This document shows positions 18,829-20,509 of a stretch of DNA of 20,509 bases, one piece after another. Position numbers and translations under genes: made by a program. How positions within the stretch are numbered: position 1 is the first letter of the stretch; each line of letters begins with the position of its first letter. The stretch covers positions 1 to 20,509 of the IMG/VR virus record IMGVR_UViG_3300032323_001584; one strand, given 5' to 3'. A model generated the notes under the pieces. That model made no database searches. It was given only the letters and a program-made list of their open reading frames with translations, and was not told the origin of the DNA. The DNA is from a virus.

Positions 18829-18985
18829 CGTTAAGAATGATCGGCAACTTGCACTAAAGTTAGGATTTAGCACACCAACTCTGTCAAAAATTAGAACAGG
18901 AAAGTATCCAGTTAGCGCAGATATGATTATTGCTATCCACGAGACGTTTGGAATGACAATTAAGGACATAAAGAAATTACTATGA
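18794..18985 (+). CDS. Cro/CI-type helix-turn-helix repressor, 63 aa
   Basis: Small DNA-binding regulator in the XRE/Cro-CI class. The helix-turn-helix is NDRQLALKLGFSTPTLSKIR (15-34), with QLALKLG as helix 2 and TPTLSKIR as the recognition helix, followed by ADMIIAIHETFGMTIKDIKK (42-61). At 63 residues it is just the HTH domain, like Cro. AAGGA lies 6-10 bases before the ATG. It is a natural candidate for binding the repeats in the divergent control region. Autoregulation through the folded leader is possible. Confidence 0.85.
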   Translation: MKLLDYLQKTYDVKNDRQLALKLGFSTPTLSKIRTGKYPVSADMIIAIHETFGMTIKDIKKLL

Positions 18986-19185
18986 GAATTCTATTTCTAT
19001 TAGGAGTTAGCTTGATTCTGCTAGGTATTACGTTAGCTATACAAGACAAGCTAGAGCGTGAATACGAACGTGGTTATCAGGACGGTATGCACTCGTTAAA
19101 TACGAGACAAGTTGATAACTTGTGTATTAAATGGTGGTTTCAGTCTGATCTGGAAGCAGCCAGAAAGAGGGCTTGTGGAAAGTAA
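18982..19185 (+). CDS. Membrane-anchored small protein, 67 aa
   Basis: N-terminal hydrophobic span MRILFLLGVSLILLGITLAI (1-20) serves as signal anchor, followed by a charged helix (LEREYERGYQDGMHSLNT) and a C-terminal part with two Cys and two Trp. No family recognised. It overlaps the repressor stop by 4 bases. Its stop codon abuts the opposing metallophosphoesterase stop with no gap, so no terminator separates the two convergent operons. Confidence 0.68.
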   Translation: MRILFLLGVSLILLGITLAIQDKLEREYERGYQDGMHSLNTRQVDNLCIKWWFQSDLEAARKRACGK

Positions 19186-20148
19186 TTAAACCTTAATCAC
19201 TTGTCCTCTAAAGTAAACAATACCTTCATCCTCATCAATAACCTCACACAGCTCAGGTGGCATTAACTTACCATTATGGAATGTTAGTACCCCAAAACCT
19301 GAGCGATGGTTAGCTGGATTATCTTCAGAATACGTAAAAGCATCAGCATCAACTTGAGCCAGTGTACCTGTGTCCACACCGTATCTAGTGCCGCTATAGT
19401 CAGTCCACGGAGTTACTTTAAGGCTGTGCAAATGACCAGTTATCATATTAGCACCAGATTTTAAAATGTTGTTATAAATACTATGAATTCCATTGTGATA
19501 ACGGTGTTTAATCATAGTGTCACCGTTAATCATCAGAGACATCGAGAATCGCCACAGTGGGAAATGCTCTGCTAGATTCATGCCCATCACGCCCTTAAAC
19601 GTATCGCCTACCTGAGACTGTAAACGAGCGTTAAAGCGTAAATCGTGATTACCCCAACAGAAGTGTAGCTGTGCGCCTGTAGCAGCCTTCTGAATCTCCT
19701 CTAAGCGATCCTGACACGCTTCTAGCTCCTGTTTTACCGATGGCATTGATTGCCACGTACCTCCTGCCGGATGACGAGAGATTGATGCACCGTCAAAAGC
19801 ATCACCGTTAATAACAATAATCTTAGGTTTTAGCTCTTTGACAAGTTTTACGAAAGCCCTGTGAGCAGTAGATATTATGTCAGGCCAGTAATGGCAGTCA
19901 GAAGCCACCATAACGACACCAGAGTCGATTTTTGCCGTTGCCCTAACTCCGTTCTCAGGATAGACGATCTTAGCGTCTGGGCTGTTTCTAGCCACTCCTA
20001 AGAGCTTAACTCCTTGCCTTGCTTCTACCTTGCGTCTGCGATGGTGAGCGTTACGAACATCTATTCCTAAGTGATTAGCGACTGCACTAACACTACCTAA
20101 GTTATTCCATAGCTCAATAAAATGAGCGTCAGTAATTTTTGATCTCAT
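19186..20148 (-). CDS. Calcineurin-like metallophosphoesterase with N-terminal HTH
   Basis: Metal-dependent phosphoesterase of 320 residues. Motifs in order: D84-x-H86 in VASDCHYW (81-88), GDAFD (115-119), GNHD (166-169), a His in HRYHNG (215-220) and GHLH (238-241), which together build a two-metal active site. An extra N-terminal segment, residues 10-45 (IELWNNLGSVSAVANHLGID), looks like a helix-turn-helix that could bind DNA. Phage enzymes of this type may act on nucleic acid ends or nucleotides; the substrate here is unknown. GAGGACTT lies before the ATG. Convergent with the plus-strand operon, ending directly at its last stop codon. Confidence 0.87.
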   Translation of the reverse strand: MRSKITDAHFIELWNNLGSVSAVANHLGIDVRNAHHRRRKVEARQGVKLLGVARNSPDAKIVYPENGVRATAKIDSGVVMVASDCHYWPDIISTAHRAFVKLVKELKPKIIVINGDAFDGASISRHPAGGTWQSMPSVKQELEACQDRLEEIQKAATGAQLHFCWGNHDLRFNARLQSQVGDTFKGVMGMNLAEHFPLWRFSMSLMINGDTMIKHRYHNGIHSIYNNILKSGANMITGHLHSLKVTPWTDYSGTRYGVDTGTLAQVDADAFTYSEDNPANHRSGFGVLTFHNGKLMPPELCEVIDEDEGIVYFRGQVIKV

Positions 20149-20154
20149 AAGTCC

Positions 20155-20370
20155 TCATGAAACGTAGCGCACGAACTCACCACACCATTCATCAGAGGCG
20201 GTTAGTGCAAAGGAAAAGGAAACGCCACCATTATCTTCAGGTAGCACAGTAGGGGGGAATCGGTGACATTCGCCTAAACTTGCTTCTTTATCTGGTTTAA
20301 AGAAAGCACAAGTTCGGCACATAGGCATACAATCGTCAGGAATCTTAGAGGCACTTCCTTTTTTCGACAT
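20155..20370 (-). CDS. Small Cys-rich protein, 71 aa
   Basis: Contains CMPMCRTCAFFKPD (14-27), GECHRFPPTVLPED (33-46) and EWCGEF (61-66); five Cys (14, 18, 21, 35, 63), enough for a metal or iron-sulfur site. The CxxCxFF...GECxRxPP...WCGEF pattern recurs in small uncharacterised phage and environmental proteins. ATG 20370 is preferred over the TTG at 20379 because of AAGG at suitable distance. It overlaps the upstream partial gene by 26 bases and ends 7 bases before the metallophosphoesterase start. Confidence 0.7.
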   Translation of the reverse strand: MSKKGSASKIPDDCMPMCRTCAFFKPDKEASLGECHRFPPTVLPEDNGGVSFSFALTASDEWCGEFVRYVS

Positions 20371-20509
20371 CTTGCACAACCTTTTCTAGTTCTTCAATAC
20401 GATATTGTTGGTACTGAATAACTCTGTTGAGTTCATTAAAAAGCTCACGAGTGTTATCTACTTCTTGCTTGGATAACAACAGATTGCCATTATTATCTAA
20501 AGTTGCTGC
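20345..20509 (-). CDS. Partial coiled-coil protein (C-terminal 54 residues)
   Basis: Open to the right edge of the window; only the C-terminus is visible. It reads LLLSKQEVDNTRELFNELNR and VIQYQQYRIEELEKVVQDVE, ending KRKCL: a continuous amphipathic coiled coil. Family unknown because the N-terminal part lies outside. Stop codon at 20345-20347 overlaps the Cys-rich gene. Confidence 0.65.
   Translation of the reverse strand, partial: AATLDNNGNLLLSKQEVDNTRELFNELNRVIQYQQYRIEELEKVVQDVEKRKCL

Noticed and set aside
1-20509. CRISPR array, tRNA genes, integrase and attachment site
   Set aside because: No regularly spaced long repeats, no tRNA-like sequence and no recombinase of the integrase type were seen on either strand.

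Overview
The window is a stretch of a tailed double-stranded DNA bacteriophage (Caudoviricetes) genome or prophage. It carries a large terminase, portal, scaffold, capsid protein, phage helicase/initiator genes and an ERF-type recombinase, packed with 4-base ATGA overlaps. No bacterial housekeeping gene, tRNA, rRNA, CRISPR array or insertion sequence was seen. The host cannot be named from the sequence. Moderately AT-rich DNA and surface-sugar genes would fit a Gram-negative, perhaps aquatic, host, but that is inference. Both ends cut through genes.

Layout, following the main minus-strand transcription from right to left. (a) 20509-19186: a partial coiled-coil protein, a small Cys-rich protein and a metallophosphoesterase with an N-terminal helix-turn-helix. 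(b) 17312-19185, plus strand: the early leftmost-to-rightmost operon, with two small unknown proteins, a 26-residue membrane peptide, an ERF recombinase, an SSB-like protein, a Cro/CI-like repressor and a membrane-anchored small protein. (c) 17110-17311: an AT-rich divergent promoter/operator region. (d) 17109-12300, minus strand: the replication module, with a 31-residue membrane peptide, small accessory proteins, a 46-residue zinc-knuckle protein, a promoter and folded leader RNA, a DnaT/O-like initiator containing 12-bp iterons, a CHC2 zinc-finger protein, a Mom-like DNA hypermodification enzyme, a DnaB-type helicase and a PD-(D/E)XK nuclease. (e) 12106-12303, plus strand: an isolated 65-residue protein with 27 acidic and no basic residues. 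(f) 12013-10966: an HNH nuclease followed by four tiny, mostly Lys-rich, coupled proteins. (g) 10966-9190: an acetyltransferase, a methyltransferase and a glycosyltransferase. (h) 9197-1: a 723-residue large polyvalent protein, possible small terminase, large terminase, portal, scaffold, major capsid protein, a terminator, a second glycosyltransferase and the start of a head-tail adaptor.

How it fits together: the plus-strand genes and the repressor look like the early/recombination control arm. The minus-strand replication genes would start DNA synthesis, probably from an origin inside the initiator gene. The Mom-like enzyme and the acidic protein are the best candidates for protection against host restriction. 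The sugar-modifying genes sit immediately upstream of, and inside, the head genes, so they may act late on the host surface or on the virion. The most unusual items are the promoter-operator-multibranched RNA at 16209-16349, the iterons at 15593-15640, the acidic protein, the Mom homologue, the 20-bp inverted repeat at 9883-9960 and the polyvalent protein.
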